47,551 nt of DNA, from positions 1-47,551 of the forward strand of contig JANQQI010000118.1 of the NCBI GenBank assembly GCA_028285085.1, given 5' to 3'. A program made the translations under genes and the position numbers. Below the pieces are notes generated by a model, which was not told the DNA's origin, made no database searches, and was given only the letters and a program-made list of their open reading frames with translations. Shown piece after piece: positions 17,741 to 26,702 of this stretch. The number at the start of each line of letters is the position of its first letter. The first letter of the stretch is position 1. This stretch comes from Saprospiraceae bacterium (GTDB lineage Bacteria > Bacteroidota > Bacteroidia > Chitinophagales > Saprospiraceae).

Positions 17741-18934
17741 TTATCGGAATATCAAAATAGGATAAACCTCTCCTTTTTGATAAAGATCCTTCCCCTTCGT
17801 CAGTTCAATAAAGGCATCCGCCCGGACCAGATTCGCTAAATCTCCCGAACCATTACCCTTTTTCGGCATCGCTAAACATTTTCCATTTTGATCGTAAGAA
17901 ATATCCACTTCCAAAAAATAGGTCAAATCGGGCTTGAAATGGACATCAGCTTGCAATTCGGCGTAAATCGGCTTAGGCTGTCCATCCAGGAGGCACAAAT
18001 TCAACCAATGCTTAAAATATTTTTGGGTACACAAAAAGGAAGACACCGGATTACCGGGTAAGGCAAAAACCGTACAGCGATTCGTTTTACCAAACCAAAA
18101 GGGCTTACCCGGACGCTGACTAATTTTGTGAAACAACTTTTCTACCCCCAATTCCGACAACACCTCCGGTAAATAATCGAATTTACCTTTCGAGACACCA
18201 CCACTGAGGATCAGAATATCGTAAGTCGCCAAGTACTCCGCTAACTTCTCGCGTAACTCGGCTTTATCATCGTTCAGATGACTCGACATCGTCTCGAGCC
18301 CCATGCGCGATAAAGCTGCTTTGATCCGATAGACATTCGAACGGCGAATCTGATGGGCCTGGGGTGTTTCGCGAATATCAACCAATTCATCACCCGTAGA
18401 AATCACCATGGCCTTCGGCAGACGGGCCACCTGGATGAGGTCTCTCCCAATGCTGGCCCCCACCCCAATTTCCGCCGGCGAAATACGGGTGCCGCTCGGC
18501 ACAATCAATTCTCCTTGCTTACGATCTTCGCCCTTAAAGTGAATGTTTTGATAATGACTGACTTGATCCAGCAGGAAGGTTGCCGTATTATTTTCGATGG
18601 CTAAATCTTCGTAGCGAATGATGACATCCGTATTTAGAGGAGTCACCGCGCCGGTCATCACTTCGAGGCAATGTTCGTCATTTTGCAGGCGCATCTGTGC
18701 CATCCCTGCCGCCGCAATCCCTTCTATTGGAAAGCTACGCCGACCGCTGACAAACTGCTCGTACTTAATCGCAATACCATCCATAGTCACTCGATCGTAA
18801 GGTGGTAAGTCTCGATCCGTTCGCCAATCTTCACGCAGAATTCGGCCTTCGGCCGCTTCCAAAGGAATCGTTTCTACTCCAAAATCTTTTTTACAGGAAC
18901 TGATAATTTGAATCGCTTCTTCGACGGTGATCAT
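17741..18934 (-). CDS. moeA: Molybdopterin molybdenumtransferase MoeA
   Basis: This 397-residue protein carries the MoeA series: EAAEGRILREDW, LPPYDRVTMDGIAI (near 43-56), the MoCF-domain STGDELVDI (near 184), ILILSGGVSKGKFDYLPEVL (near 245) and ALPGNPVSSFLC (near 295). It ligates molybdate to adenylated molybdopterin. The usual partner MogA/MoaB is not in this window. The gene lies 40 bases after the coxI-like gene and 25 bases before mocA, inside the leftward set. Confidence 0.93.
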   Translation of the reverse strand: MITVEEAIQIISSCKKDFGVETIPLEAAEGRILREDWRTDRDLPPYDRVTMDGIAIKYEQFVSGRRSFPIEGIAAAGMAQMRLQNDEHCLEVMTGAVTPLNTDVIIRYEDLAIENNTATFLLDQVSHYQNIHFKGEDRKQGELIVPSGTRISPAEIGVGASIGRDLIQVARLPKAMVISTGDELVDIRETPQAHQIRRSNVYRIKAALSRMGLETMSSHLNDDKAELREKLAEYLATYDILILSGGVSKGKFDYLPEVLSELGVEKLFHKISQRPGKPFWFGKTNRCTVFALPGNPVSSFLCTQKYFKHWLNLCLLDGQPKPIYAELQADVHFKPDLTYFLEVDISYDQNGKCLAMPKKGNGSGDLANLVRADAFIELTKGKDLYQKGEVYPILIFR

Positions 18935-18974
18935 ATCGCGGCTATTTCAACATTTGCGGGTTAGAAAGTAACTA

Positions 18975-20072
18975 TTAATCTCGGTGGTGAATGGTGCCTT
19001 GTCGATATTTCAGGGAGGTCCCCTCGCGTTCGCGGAACACGGCTACAATTTCAGCGGTGATCGACAACGCAATTTCTTCGGGCGTCTCTGCGCCAATATC
19101 CAGGCCCACCGGAGCGTGAAAGTAATGAATCTGATCCAAATCGACGTCGGGTAATTCATCATTCATCTTGGCCATGCGTTTTTTTGGGCCAAGCATACCA
19201 ACGTAGGGCAAATCCATTTGCAAAAACTCGGGTAGCAAGGTCTTATCCCAATTATAATCGTGGGTCATCAAGATGACCGCCGTGTATTCATCTTGCGGGA
19301 TTTGATGAAAGGACTCATATTCATACACCTTGGCAGCTTGTGCAAAAATAGATTTGGACATTTTTTTCTTTCGCCCGACGACGTGGATTTCCCAGCCGAG
19401 TTCTTTAGCGATCCCAATCATGGCTCGCACATCGTAATTATCACCAACGACGACCAGCTTGGTTTCCGGGCGAATGAACTCTACCAGGACGCGCAATTGC
19501 TCACCCGTTTTATTGCTTAGGGTCACGATTTGCGGGCGACGTTTGATTCGCGTTTTGCGAATTTCTTCCATGAGCACCGCCGAGTCGATCGCACAAAAAT
19601 CAAGATCCGATAATTCATCATCCACGATAACTTCCAAACCAAGATATTCTTCTGTGGTTTCTACATTGATGATTTTCAATAGAATGGAAGCCTCTTTATT
19701 TGCTATAATTTTTTCCAGATTGGCAATGACATCTGAGCCAAAATCTTCGCTAATTGGTGTAAAAAGAACTTCTAGTCGTCCGTTGCAACCGAGGCCCACG
19801 CCAATTTGATTTTTGTCATCGTCCATCGTATCGTAAACCACTCGCGAAGGCTGATTATGAAAAATCGCTTTTTGCGAGCGTTTCAAGGCATCCCCTTCCA
19901 AACAGCCTCCGCTAATACCACCAACCCACTGCCCACTGCTACTGACCAGCATACGAGCACCGATTCGACGATAAGAAGATTCCTCTACGTTGACCACAGA
20001 AGCTAGTGCCAGTCTATGATTTTCGTGCGAAAAAGCGCGATAGGCTTTTAGAATATTTCTGATTTCTTTCAT
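18975..20072 (-). CDS. coxI: XdhC/CoxI family maturation protein
   Basis: The 365-residue protein has the XdhC_CoxI N-terminal domain (SSYRRIGARMLVSSSGQWVGGISGGCLEGDAL, GLGCNGRLEVLFTPI) and a C-terminal Rossmann domain (KLVVVGDNYDVRAMIGIAKELGW; ILMTHDYNWDKTLLPEFL). XdhC proteins bind molybdenum cofactor and help with its sulphuration and insertion into xanthine-oxidase-family enzymes. I start at ATG 20072, one base after the stop of the upstream gene. The frame extends 14 codons further to 20114, but those codons overlap the neighbour's conserved end. The symbol follows cox-cluster convention; orthology to a specific Cox protein is not proven. Confidence 0.88.
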   Translation of the reverse strand: MKEIRNILKAYRAFSHENHRLALASVVNVEESSYRRIGARMLVSSSGQWVGGISGGCLEGDALKRSQKAIFHNQPSRVVYDTMDDDKNQIGVGLGCNGRLEVLFTPISEDFGSDVIANLEKIIANKEASILLKIINVETTEEYLGLEVIVDDELSDLDFCAIDSAVLMEEIRKTRIKRRPQIVTLSNKTGEQLRVLVEFIRPETKLVVVGDNYDVRAMIGIAKELGWEIHVVGRKKKMSKSIFAQAAKVYEYESFHQIPQDEYTAVILMTHDYNWDKTLLPEFLQMDLPYVGMLGPKKRMAKMNDELPDVDLDQIHYFHAPVGLDIGAETPEEIALSITAEIVAVFREREGTSLKYRQGTIHHRD

Positions 20073-20073
20073 A

Positions 20074-21045
20074 TCAATGCACTTGTGCCATATATTTCTC
20101 GGGCGCTTTTTCAAAACTTACTTTACAACCGTCACAACAGAAATATACTTTTTCGTCTTTGTATTCAATAATGTGTTTAGCGGTACTTTTTTGCACCGGA
20201 ATATTGCAAACGGGGTTCATATAGTAATCGTCACCCAACTTAATATTTTGTGCGTTGGGTTCTTCTGTTTTCTCTTTGCGAAAATGCTCGATAATCTCCG
20301 CCAAAATACTAATCGCGACTTCATGCGGCGTCTTAGCGTTGATATCTTTTCCCGCCGGGGTTTTTATTTTTTTCAAATCATCAAAACTAACGCCCTGTCG
20401 TTTCAAATCCAGAAAAAGTGCGTTCGCCTTCATCCGACTTGCAACAAATCCCAAATAATCCGACGAAGAACGCAGGCCTTTCAGTAAGGCCACATTATCC
20501 CCTTCCCCCTGCGTACAGACTACGGTATAGAAACTGCTATCGGCCTGCTCCGCATCAAAATCGCTTAATAAGCTATGCCGATCTGCGTTAGGAAATTGGT
20601 GGGAGTCTAGTTCTGAAGTCACCACCTCCACGTGATATTCCATCGATTTTGCTACTCGCTCCAGGGCCATTGCAATATGTGAGGCGCCAAAAATGCGAAT
20701 CTTAGGATTTGGCAGTACCGGTTCGATGTATACATCCACCTCGCCACCACTTTGACAAGTCATGGTATATAATTTAGTATGTGTATCCAGTTTCTCAACG
20801 GCATTGGGTCGAATGCTCACCAGGCGGGGCTTTCGATCCTGCAGCGCGGCCAAGGCTTCCTTCAGCACGATTCCGCGCGTACAGCCCCCACCAATCCAGC
20901 CGTGTATTTTCCCATCATCGGTGATGATCGCCTTATCTCCCGGCTTACCAGATGACGGCTTTTTGCGCCGCACGATATAGGCCGTAGCATAAGCCTTGTT
21001 TTCATCGAGAAGGCTTTGTGCTTTTTGAATAAAACTGTTATGCAT
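20074..21045 (-). CDS. coxF: CoxF-like XdhC-family protein with fused C-terminal YHS metal-binding domain
   Basis: Residues 1-255 are an XdhC-family protein of the CoxF type: SSGKPGDKAIITDDGKIHGWIGGGC (31-55), CQSGGEVDVYIEP (97-109), a Rossmann segment (IRIFGASHIAMAL, near 117-128), and AKTPHEVAISILAEI near 237-251. Residues 271-323 are a YHS domain: YYMNPVCNIPV with C280, and VYFCCDGCKVSFEKAPEKY with C303, C304 and C307. YHS domains bind metal and occur in copper ATPases and oxygenases. Genetic work in Oligotropha linked CoxE and CoxF to copper insertion into CO dehydrogenase, so a fused metal-binding domain here is suggestive. It overlaps coxE by 8 bases. Confidence 0.88.
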   Translation of the reverse strand: MHNSFIQKAQSLLDENKAYATAYIVRRKKPSSGKPGDKAIITDDGKIHGWIGGGCTRGIVLKEALAALQDRKPRLVSIRPNAVEKLDTHTKLYTMTCQSGGEVDVYIEPVLPNPKIRIFGASHIAMALERVAKSMEYHVEVVTSELDSHQFPNADRHSLLSDFDAEQADSSFYTVVCTQGEGDNVALLKGLRSSSDYLGFVASRMKANALFLDLKRQGVSFDDLKKIKTPAGKDINAKTPHEVAISILAEIIEHFRKEKTEEPNAQNIKLGDDYYMNPVCNIPVQKSTAKHIIEYKDEKVYFCCDGCKVSFEKAPEKYMAQVH

Positions 21046-22174
21046 GGATTAATATATTTTCCAATTCCAATAAACTATTGAGGTTATGGGCCGCTCCGAA
21101 ATGATTGAGCTGAGGAAGCACCACTTGCATGCCCCGCTGAATCGGTTCGTAGCCCGTCATACCTTTTAAAGGATTTAACCAGATCAATCGTTTTGATTTC
21201 ATGCTGATTTTTTGGATCGCCGTATCCAGAATCTCCGGCTCGCCGGTATCCAAGCCATCACTTAGAATCAAGGTAAGGGTACTTCCATTCAAATAGCGTT
21301 TGTGGTACTGCTCATTGAACTCTCGAAGGCATTCACCAATCTTGGTCCCACTGGACCAGTGATCTGCGACCCGCGAGACCGAAAAAAAGGCCGTTTGAAT
21401 GTCTTTGTCATCCAACTGATCTGTGATGCGTCTTAGCTTCGTACTAAAAGTGAAGACTTCAATCTGCTTAAAATGCATGCGCAGTGACCAGAGGAATTTC
21501 AGCAAATAATAAGAGTATTTATCCATCGAACCACTGACATCGAGTAACACTAGCAAGCGAAATTTTTCGCGCTGCTTGGCTTCGCGGAATAGTTCGATGA
21601 TGTTACCACCGCGTTGTAGATTTTTCCGAATCGAGCGACCAATATTAATTTGGCCGGCATTAGTCCGCTTGCGTTTGCGCTTGATGCGGAGGCTCATTTC
21701 TCGAACCAGGCGCTCCGCCAATTCATCTAAAAGCTCAGATTGTACGGCCGTCAATTTGCTAAAATCGGTACTTTTCAAAGTATCCTTGGCATTAGCACCG
21801 GAGGTATTTTTCCCCTCGTCCAGCACACCTTCTTCCTTAGACTTGCCCAAGCCCGCCATGACGAGCGTATTTTGCGAAGCACGATGGATGTTCTTTTTGT
21901 TGTTGTAAGTGGATCTGGATTTGATGCGCGTCCCCTTCTCCAGCCAAAACTGGCGATAAAGCGGTGAGAATTTTTCCCGCTCCTCTTCAGTTTTACAAAA
22001 TAAGCTGGCAAGCGCATGCTCAAAAAAAGGCTGCTCCAGCCATATCCCGGACAGGGCCGTCAACATCGCATCCTTACTGCAGCTAATCCCGTTATTAAAT
22101 CCTTCGGTGCGGGCGAACTGATTGAAGCCCACCAAGGCGGCCGCAAATGATTGATAATTCGTGTAGTGATCCAC
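21038..22174 (-). CDS. coxE: CoxE-like VWA-domain protein
   Basis: The 378-residue protein has a helical N-terminal part (1-140), a basic linker (LRIKRKRKRTNAGQINIGRSIRKNL, near 162-186), and a VWA domain. The MIDAS motif is LLDVSGSMDKYSYYLLKFLW (DxSxS at 212-216), followed by VFTFSTKLRRIT and LILSDGLDTGEP. CoxE-type VWA proteins pair with the MoxR ATPase CoxD and act in building the Mo-Cu site of CO dehydrogenase. The gene follows the 57-residue ORF after 21 bases and overlaps coxF by 8 bases. Confidence 0.9.
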   Translation of the reverse strand: MDHYTNYQSFAAALVGFNQFARTEGFNNGISCSKDAMLTALSGIWLEQPFFEHALASLFCKTEEEREKFSPLYRQFWLEKGTRIKSRSTYNNKKNIHRASQNTLVMAGLGKSKEEGVLDEGKNTSGANAKDTLKSTDFSKLTAVQSELLDELAERLVREMSLRIKRKRKRTNAGQINIGRSIRKNLQRGGNIIELFREAKQREKFRLLVLLDVSGSMDKYSYYLLKFLWSLRMHFKQIEVFTFSTKLRRITDQLDDKDIQTAFFSVSRVADHWSSGTKIGECLREFNEQYHKRYLNGSTLTLILSDGLDTGEPEILDTAIQKISMKSKRLIWLNPLKGMTGYEPIQRGMQVVLPQLNHFGAAHNLNSLLELENILIHA

Positions 22175-22195
22175 TCTTACGATCCGTTCGCTGGC

Positions 22196-22369
22196 CTAGC
22201 CTTGCTCTCTGAGTTTTTTCATCTCAGCGATTCGTTGCCGTGCAGCGGCGGCGTCAACATTGAAGGTTCGCGTCCCGGTCAAATCAACAGAGTTGTAGTG
22301 CTTGGCACGAATTTCAGCGTCTTTCTTGATTTGTTCTTCTAGTTCTTGATATTCTTTTAGTAATGACAT
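22196..22369 (-). CDS. Small hypothetical protein of 57 residues in the cox set
   Basis: ATG at 22369 opens a 58-codon frame that starts MSLLKEYQELEEQIKKDAEI, contains VDLTGTRTFNVDAAAARQRI, and ends MKKLREQG. It is charged, predicted helical, and has no membrane segment or Cys. It lies 21 bases upstream of coxE on the same strand, and its codon use resembles the neighbours, which supports a real gene. I recognise no family. A role as a small partner of CoxD or CoxE is only a guess from position. Confidence 0.6.
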   Translation of the reverse strand: MSLLKEYQELEEQIKKDAEIRAKHYNSVDLTGTRTFNVDAAAARQRIAEMKKLREQG

Positions 22370-22795
22370 CTGTAGGTGGTTTTAAAAGTTTAAAATTATA
22401 GCGAGGGGTTATAAAATCGTTTATGTCTTAATTAGGGATGAGGAATTAATTACCCTGGTTATTGAATTTGAATCTTGATTTTGAAGTGGTGGTAGAGCAT
22501 TGGGCTTTGAGGGAGGGACCCACCCTCAGCCGCCACCGCCGGCCAACCTTTGGCCGCAAGAATTTTCGGGCATATCGCTCCCAGCCTTTGCCAAGAACAT
22601 TTTATGGACAAATGGTTAATTACAATCGTTTTCAGAAATATTTCTAATATCTATAGATTCCATTTTTCCAAAATTCCATAAAATCATATTACTTTATTCC
22701 TAAACTGACAACATAAAGCACTCATAATCAATGAGAAAAAATTTTAAAAAAAATCGGATTTTGGAATAAAAAAATCGACTATTTCTCCCTTTTCA
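22370..22795. other. Intergenic region between coxD and the small ORF
   Basis: About 425 bases without a gene, the largest gap inside the cox set. Its middle (22501-22575) is clearly more GC-rich than its flanks and folds: GAGGG/CCCTC (22509-22527) and GGCCAA-CCT-TTGGCC (22541-22555). The part next to coxD is a series of A/T runs. A weak -7-like TAATTTTA lies shortly upstream of the small ORF on the minus strand, so coxE and downstream genes may also have their own promoter. No T-tracted terminator is evident. Confidence 0.4.
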
Positions 22796-23662
22796 TCAGA
22801 ATATCTCTTGCTTCACCAGTTGAATATCCCGTTCGGATTTCAACAAGCACGACAGCGTAACATAGAGCGGATCATCTAAATCTTTCATCAGCATGATCCC
22901 TTTGGCCCAATCAATCGTCTCGGCGATACCGGGTGATTTATCCAATTTTAGTTGTCGCATTTTTTTAACGTAGGCCGCAATCTGTTGAGATAGACTCAGC
23001 TCGATATCGGGTAAATGCTTTTTAAGAATACGCATCTCCTTTTCCTCAGAAGGAAAATCTACCCAATGATACAAACAACGTCTTTTCAAAGCATCGCTTA
23101 ATTCGCGGGTACGATTGGAGGTCAAAACCACCAATGGCTTTTCTTTGGCTTTGACCGTGCCCAGCTCAGGGATACTGATCTGAAAATCGGAAAGCAATTC
23201 CAGCAGAAAAGCCTCGAACTCTTCATCGGCCCGATCAATCTCATCGATTAGAAGAATCTTTCTGGTATCCGTATCGATGGCTTGTAACAGCGGCCGTTTC
23301 AGCAGATATTCTTCGCCGAAAATATGCGCTTCTTTATCACGGGCACTCTTACCTGATTGCTCGTGAATCTTGATGGCCAATAATTGCTTTTGATAATTCC
23401 ACTCGTAAATGGCATTATTGACGTCGAGGCCTTCGTAGCACTGTAGGCGCACCAGATCATATCCCAACAACTGAGACAGAATATATGCAATCTGTGTTTT
23501 TCCCACGCCCGGACTGCCTTCCAGCAACAGTGGCTTTTCCAGCTTCAGCATGAGGAACAGAACAGTGGCTATGTCTTCCTCGATGACATAGCCAATCTCA
23601 TCAATCTTGGGAATGAGCTCTTTTGGATGTGAAAACAAAGGGAAATTATTTTTTGCGTCCAA
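22796..23662 (-). CDS. coxD: CoxD-like MoxR-family AAA+ ATPase
   Basis: The 288-residue protein is a MoxR AAA+ ATPase. Walker A is GSPGVGKT (49-56), Walker B LLIDEIDRADEEFEAFLLELL (near 137-157), sensor 1 VVLTSNRTRELSDALKRRC. In the cox system this protein, CoxD, is a chaperone-like ATPase needed to form the sulphur-bridged Mo-Cu centre of CO dehydrogenase, and it typically works with the VWA protein CoxE. The start overlaps the end of coxG by 17 bases. The cognate VWA gene lies downstream across the 425-base gap and the small ORF. Confidence 0.92.
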   Translation of the reverse strand: MDAKNNFPLFSHPKELIPKIDEIGYVIEEDIATVLFLMLKLEKPLLLEGSPGVGKTQIAYILSQLLGYDLVRLQCYEGLDVNNAIYEWNYQKQLLAIKIHEQSGKSARDKEAHIFGEEYLLKRPLLQAIDTDTRKILLIDEIDRADEEFEAFLLELLSDFQISIPELGTVKAKEKPLVVLTSNRTRELSDALKRRCLYHWVDFPSEEKEMRILKKHLPDIELSLSQQIAAYVKKMRQLKLDKSPGIAETIDWAKGIMLMKDLDDPLYVTLSCLLKSERDIQLVKQEIF

Positions 23663-24173
23663 AAATACTCTTCGCTACGGTACCGAGCATCGAGCCGGCT
23701 GTCATGGTGTTGTCGACTTCTTCACCGGCCAGCTTGGCTTTGAAGTTTGCCACAAATTGATTCAACAGCTGATCCGAAACATCATTGATCAAGCGTGAGC
23801 CAAATTGCGCTAACATCCCGACGATAGAAATCTCCATCTTGAAGTTCACCTGCGTCTTGCCATCTTCTTCCACTAAAAAGCCGTTCATCACCATATCCGC
23901 AGAACCTTTTCCTTTACTATCCAGTCCACGACCTTTCAAGGTCATTTTGTAGTCTGTATCATTACGCTCCAAAATTTCGATATCACCAGCGTAGCGTACC
24001 TTCATCGGGCCAAATTTTGTGACCACCTCACCTTTGTAATTGTTTTCATCTACCTTTTCGGTCAATACTGCTCCCGGTACACAGGTGACGATTTCCTCTG
24101 GATTCGCCAGGCTTTGCCACACTTTATCCATGGGCTCCTCAATGGTAAATTGTTTTTCAATTGTACTATTCAT
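23646..24173 (-). CDS. coxG: CoxG-like SRPBCC protein
   Basis: The 175-residue protein belongs to the CoxG branch of SRPBCC (START-like) folds: FTIEEPMDKVWQSLANPEEIVTCVPGA, YKGEVVTKFGPMKVRYAGD, MKMEISIVGMLAQFGSRLI in form, and a short basic tail. CoxG proteins accompany CO dehydrogenase genes and have been associated with membrane attachment of the enzyme. I start at ATG 24173 (MNSTIEKQF); the frame opens 12 codons earlier at 24209, inside the hairpin region that follows coxL. It overlaps coxD by 17 bases. Confidence 0.9.
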   Translation of the reverse strand: MNSTIEKQFTIEEPMDKVWQSLANPEEIVTCVPGAVLTEKVDENNYKGEVVTKFGPMKVRYAGDIEILERNDTDYKMTLKGRGLDSKGKGSADMVMNGFLVEEDGKTQVNFKMEISIVGMLAQFGSRLINDVSDQLLNQFVANFKAKLAGEEVDNTMTAGSMLGTVAKSIFGRKK

Positions 24174-24196
24174 GATGATTGGTTTATACAGGTTTA

Positions 24197-24230
24197 CAAA
24201 AAGAAGCACTCCGGTTCTCCGCGGAATGCT
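24197..24230 (-). terminator. Hairpin with T-tract between coxL and coxG (possible attenuator)
   Basis: On the minus strand AGCATTCCG (24230-24222) pairs with CGGAGTGCT (24213-24205), one T-G wobble, with an 8-base loop, followed by TCTTTTTG. It sits 17 bases past the coxL stop. A partial terminator here would let the structural genes be expressed above the maturation genes. Confidence 0.6.
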
Positions 24231-24246
24231 CCTTTTAAAATGATTA

Positions 24247-26616
24247 TTATTTAAAATACCCCACTTCCTTCAACTTCTTATAAAGTTTGAAAGGCGTTAC
24301 AGGGATTTCTAAATGCTCAATACCCAAATGAGATACTGCATCAACAATCGCATTGACGATGGCTGGCGGTGCACCAACCGTAGGCGATTCACCGACTCCC
24401 TTGGCACCAATCGGATGGTGAGGTGATGGCGTTACCGTATGCCCCGTTTCCCAATTTGGTGATTCCACGGCCGTAGGTACGAGATAATCCATGAAGGTGC
24501 CATTGAGGATATTGCCCGCTTCATCGTAAATCAATTCCTCGTACATGGCTGGTGCGATCCCTTGCGTCAAACCACCGTGTACTTGCCCCTGTACAATCAT
24601 TGGATTAATAATATTACCGCAATCATCAATCGCTACAAAGCGACGAACTTTGATATCACAGGTTTCAGAATCGATATCCACAATGCAGATATAAGCTCCC
24701 GAAGGGAAAGTCAGGTTGGGTGGATCGTAATAATGTGTCGTTTCAAAACCGGCTTCCATTCCCGGAGGATGGTTAGTATACGCGGCAAAGACAAGCTCCT
24801 GGATCGTTTTTGCTTTTTCGGGCGCGCCTTTGACGAAGAATTTGCCTGGTTCCCATTCGAGATCTTCTTCGCTGACCTCAAGCAGATAAGCCGCAATTTT
24901 CTTGGCCTTTGCGCGTAGCTTACGGGCCGCTACTGCTGCCGCTGCTCCCGCCGTAGGCGTACTTCGACTCGCATAGGTACCCAGACCATAAGGGGCCGTA
25001 TCGGTATCTCCCTCTTCAATTTGGATGTGCTCCATGGGGATACCCAGTTCTTCTGCGACGATCTGAGCGTAAGTTGTTTCGTGCCCTTGTCCTTGTGACT
25101 TAGTACCGAAACGCGCAATGGCTTTACCCGTTGGGTGTACACGGATTTCCGCAGAATCAAACATTTTCACACCCAGAATATCAAAATTCTTCGATGGCCC
25201 AGCACCAACAACCTCCGTAAAGGTCGAAATACCGATACCCATCCATTTACCTTGCTCACGTTTTTCGAGCTGCTCTTTGCGCAGTTCATCGTAGCCCACC
25301 GCATCCATAGCTTTTTGCAAGCCCGCGTGATAATCACCCGAATCGTAAGACCAACCCGTTGGTGATGCCCAAGGGAAATCTTCTTTCTTGATAAAATTAT
25401 CCATGCGGAGCTGCGCTGGATCTTTGCCCACTTCTTTGGCAAATTTATCCGTAATCCGTTCAATCGCATGCACGGCCTCCGTTACCCGAAAGGAACAGCG
25501 ATAAGCTACTCCTCCCGGAGGCTTGTTGGTATATACTGCATCGGCTTCCATGTAGGCAGCGCCATAATCGTAGGAACCTGTACCGATGGAGAATAAGCCC
25601 GTTGGGAACTTCGAAGGATTGGCCGAAGCATCGGTATAACCGTGATCCGCTAATACTTTGAAGCGCGTTGCTTGAATTTTACCGTCTTTGGTTCCCGCCA
25701 TCTCAGCGGTAATATGATAATCACGCGCGAAAGAATCCGCCTGAAGATTTTCACTCCGATCTTCAATCCATTTGATGGGCGCACCGGTTAGGAAGGATAC
25801 CGCAATAGCAATAACGTAGCCCGGATAAACCGGTACTTTTCCACCAAAACCACCTCCAATATCCGGTGAAATGACCCGAATTTTCTCCTCCGTCAATCCG
25901 ACGTGGCCAGCTACCAGCGCAATGACTGTACGAATCGCGTGTGGCGCTTGCGTGGTCATATACATCGTTAGGTGATTCTCCACCTTATTATAGGCAGCAA
26001 CACATCCACAAGTTTCGATCGAGGCAACGTGAATACGGGGGATATGCATCTGTTGCTTAACAACCACATCCGCGTTATCAAAAATTTGGTCTGTTTTGTC
26101 CTTATCACCAACCTCCCAATGCCAGATATGGTTATCCGTTTTGCCTTCCTTGTCGGAACGCAAGACCGGCGCATCTTCGTCCAATGCTTTAAATGGATCC
26201 ATCACTGGCTTCATTTGTTCGTACTCCACGATGACGGCCTCTTTACCATCCCGAGCGGTGTAGCGGTCCGTCGCAATTACGGCGGCCACTTCCTGAGCCT
26301 GATACATCACCGTGTCGGTAGGGAGTACCATCTGGGTATCAGACATCAGGGTCGGCATCCAGTGTAGGTTGTATTGTTCCAGGTCTTTGCCGGTTACGAC
26401 GGCAATTACGCCGGGTATTTCTAATGCTTTAGAAGCATCGATCTTTTTGATTTTAGCGTAGGCGTAGGGGCTGCGCACAATATCCATGTGTAGCATACCG
26501 GGCAACTTGACATCGTCGACATAGTTACCTTTGCCTTGGATAAATCGAGCATCTTCCTTTCGCTTTTTGGAGTGCCCCATTCCTCCGATTTCCTTAGAGG
26601 TTTTACATTTTATCAT
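24247..26616 (-). CDS. coxL: Form I aerobic carbon monoxide dehydrogenase large subunit CoxL
   Basis: The 789-residue molybdenum subunit carries AYRCSFR at residues 371-377 (25486-25506). This is the form I CO dehydrogenase loop AYxCSFR, with C374 as the copper ligand; form II and other family members have AYRGAGR-like loops. GVGES with E743 matches the catalytic glutamate. DIGGGFGGKVPVYPGY, TKSQGQGHETTYAQIVAEELGIP and VQGQVHGGLTQGIAPAMYEEL are cofactor-binding segments. Length is close to the roughly 809-residue Oligotropha protein. The enzyme oxidises CO with water to CO2, passing electrons through CoxS and CoxM. The N-terminus has no Tat or Sec signal, so it is cytoplasmic. It follows coxS after 86 bases. 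Confidence 0.93.
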   Translation of the reverse strand: MIKCKTSKEIGGMGHSKKRKEDARFIQGKGNYVDDVKLPGMLHMDIVRSPYAYAKIKKIDASKALEIPGVIAVVTGKDLEQYNLHWMPTLMSDTQMVLPTDTVMYQAQEVAAVIATDRYTARDGKEAVIVEYEQMKPVMDPFKALDEDAPVLRSDKEGKTDNHIWHWEVGDKDKTDQIFDNADVVVKQQMHIPRIHVASIETCGCVAAYNKVENHLTMYMTTQAPHAIRTVIALVAGHVGLTEEKIRVISPDIGGGFGGKVPVYPGYVIAIAVSFLTGAPIKWIEDRSENLQADSFARDYHITAEMAGTKDGKIQATRFKVLADHGYTDASANPSKFPTGLFSIGTGSYDYGAAYMEADAVYTNKPPGGVAYRCSFRVTEAVHAIERITDKFAKEVGKDPAQLRMDNFIKKEDFPWASPTGWSYDSGDYHAGLQKAMDAVGYDELRKEQLEKREQGKWMGIGISTFTEVVGAGPSKNFDILGVKMFDSAEIRVHPTGKAIARFGTKSQGQGHETTYAQIVAEELGIPMEHIQIEEGDTDTAPYGLGTYASRSTPTAGAAAAVAARKLRAKAKKIAAYLLEVSEEDLEWEPGKFFVKGAPEKAKTIQELVFAAYTNHPPGMEAGFETTHYYDPPNLTFPSGAYICIVDIDSETCDIKVRRFVAIDDCGNIINPMIVQGQVHGGLTQGIAPAMYEELIYDEAGNILNGTFMDYLVPTAVESPNWETGHTVTPSPHHPIGAKGVGESPTVGAPPAIVNAIVDAVSHLGIEHLEIPVTPFKLYKKLKEVGYFK

Positions 26617-26702
26617 TTGAAATTGAGTTTCTAAAATTGAATCAATGGTTTTAGGCTGAACCGCTGAAGCTTGATCTTCAGGGCCCGTCGTACAACAATG
26701 GG

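Noticed and set aside
26664-26681. Hairpin CTGAAG-CTTGAT-CTTCAG between coxS and coxL
   Set aside because: It has a six-base-pair stem without a T-tract. It could be an RNA processing or stability element, but chance is as likely.
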